The position numbers and the translations under genes are program-made. Positions 5,359-5,507 of a DNA stretch of 5,507 bases are shown here, in pieces. The stretch covers positions 23,842 to 29,348 of the forward strand of contig PMXT01000068.1 in assembly GCA_003170995.1 (NCBI GenBank). The letters are read 5' to 3'. This stretch comes from Actinomycetota bacterium (GTDB taxonomy: Bacteria > Actinomycetota > Thermoleophilia > Gaiellales > Gaiellaceae). The notes beneath the pieces are model-generated. The model searched no databases. It saw only the letters and a list, made by a program, of their open reading frames with translations, and had not been told where the DNA came from. Position 1 is the first letter of the stretch. Each line of letters begins with the position of its first letter.

Positions 5359-5507
5359 CTGGCGCAGATCGAAGAACAGCCGATCCACCGCGCGCTCGGG
5401 CTCACCGACTGGGAGCTCCAGCGAATTTGCGAGCTGCTTGGGCGTGAGCCCAATCACTTCGAGCTAGCCGTCTTCTCGCTGCTCTGGTCGGAGCACTGCG
5501 GCTACAA
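5359..5507 (+). CDS. purL: FGAM synthase subunit PurL, N-terminal 49 full codons (3' truncated), inferred CTG start
   Basis: PurL is the ATP-dependent synthetase subunit that converts FGAR to FGAM using ammonia delivered by PurQ. The visible frame reads [12 protein letters not shown], then [29 protein letters not shown] up to the window edge. The LGLTD, LGREPN and [12 protein letters not shown] segments are the characteristic N-terminus of the small (bacterial/archaeal-type) PurL. The frame is closed upstream by TGA at 5350-5352. Between that stop and the conserved region there is no ATG, GTG or TTG, so CTG 5359 is the only near-cognate start that gives a normal-length N-terminus. GAGG at 5351-5354, four bases before CTG, could act as a ribosome binding site, and the TACACT box would instead give a leaderless message. 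A sequencing error or initiation at ATC 5368 cannot be excluded. Identity is certain, the exact start less so. Confidence 0.9.
   Translation, partial: MAQIEEQPIHRALGLTDWELQRICELLGREPNHFELAVFSLLWSEHCGY

Overview
This is a high-GC bacterial window. It holds most of a de novo purine biosynthesis operon read on the + strand, then a non-purine insert, and finally the first codons of the next purine gene. High GC, strong G/C third positions, GTG starts, four-base stop/start overlaps and a separate PurS/PurQ/small-PurL set point to a Gram-positive lineage. I favour an Actinobacteriota member, possibly of the Thermoleophilia type. This is inference from sequence style, not a database match.

Layout. 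Positions 1-2592 carry purB (C-terminal part only), purC, purS and purQ. Each consecutive pair overlaps by four bases (ATGA, GTGA, GTGA), so they are almost certainly one translationally coupled transcript. They are followed by an exported polysaccharide deacetylase-like protein on the + strand (2620-3384). A short minus-strand pair, a GNAT acetyltransferase followed by a glyoxalase I-like VOC protein, lies between 4324 and 3395 and converges on the deacetylase gene. A 253-base divergent intergenic region (4325-4577) contains a strong inverted repeat and a plausible promoter. Next comes an unrecognised exported or lipoprotein-like protein with four conserved-looking cysteines (4578-5303). The window ends 149 bases into purL.

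How the genes work together. PurC makes SAICAR from CAIR and aspartate, and PurB removes fumarate from SAICAR (and later from adenylosuccinate). PurS, PurQ and PurL together form the multi-subunit FGAM synthase: PurQ releases ammonia from glutamine, PurL uses ATP to amidate FGAR, and PurS bridges the two. The usual purS-purQ-purL adjacency is broken here by about 2.77 kb, and the minus-strand pair makes simple read-through from purQ to purL unlikely.

Most unusual points: purL has no ATG, GTG or TTG start available, and CTG at 5359 is the only sensible initiator. The deacetylase has TFDGG where the family normally has TFDDG. The intergenic region holds a 7-bp-arm dyad. The cysteine-containing exported protein just upstream of purL is unrecognised. 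I see no CRISPR array, rRNA, tRNA, insertion sequence or riboswitch, and no clear evidence of a new multi-gene system.
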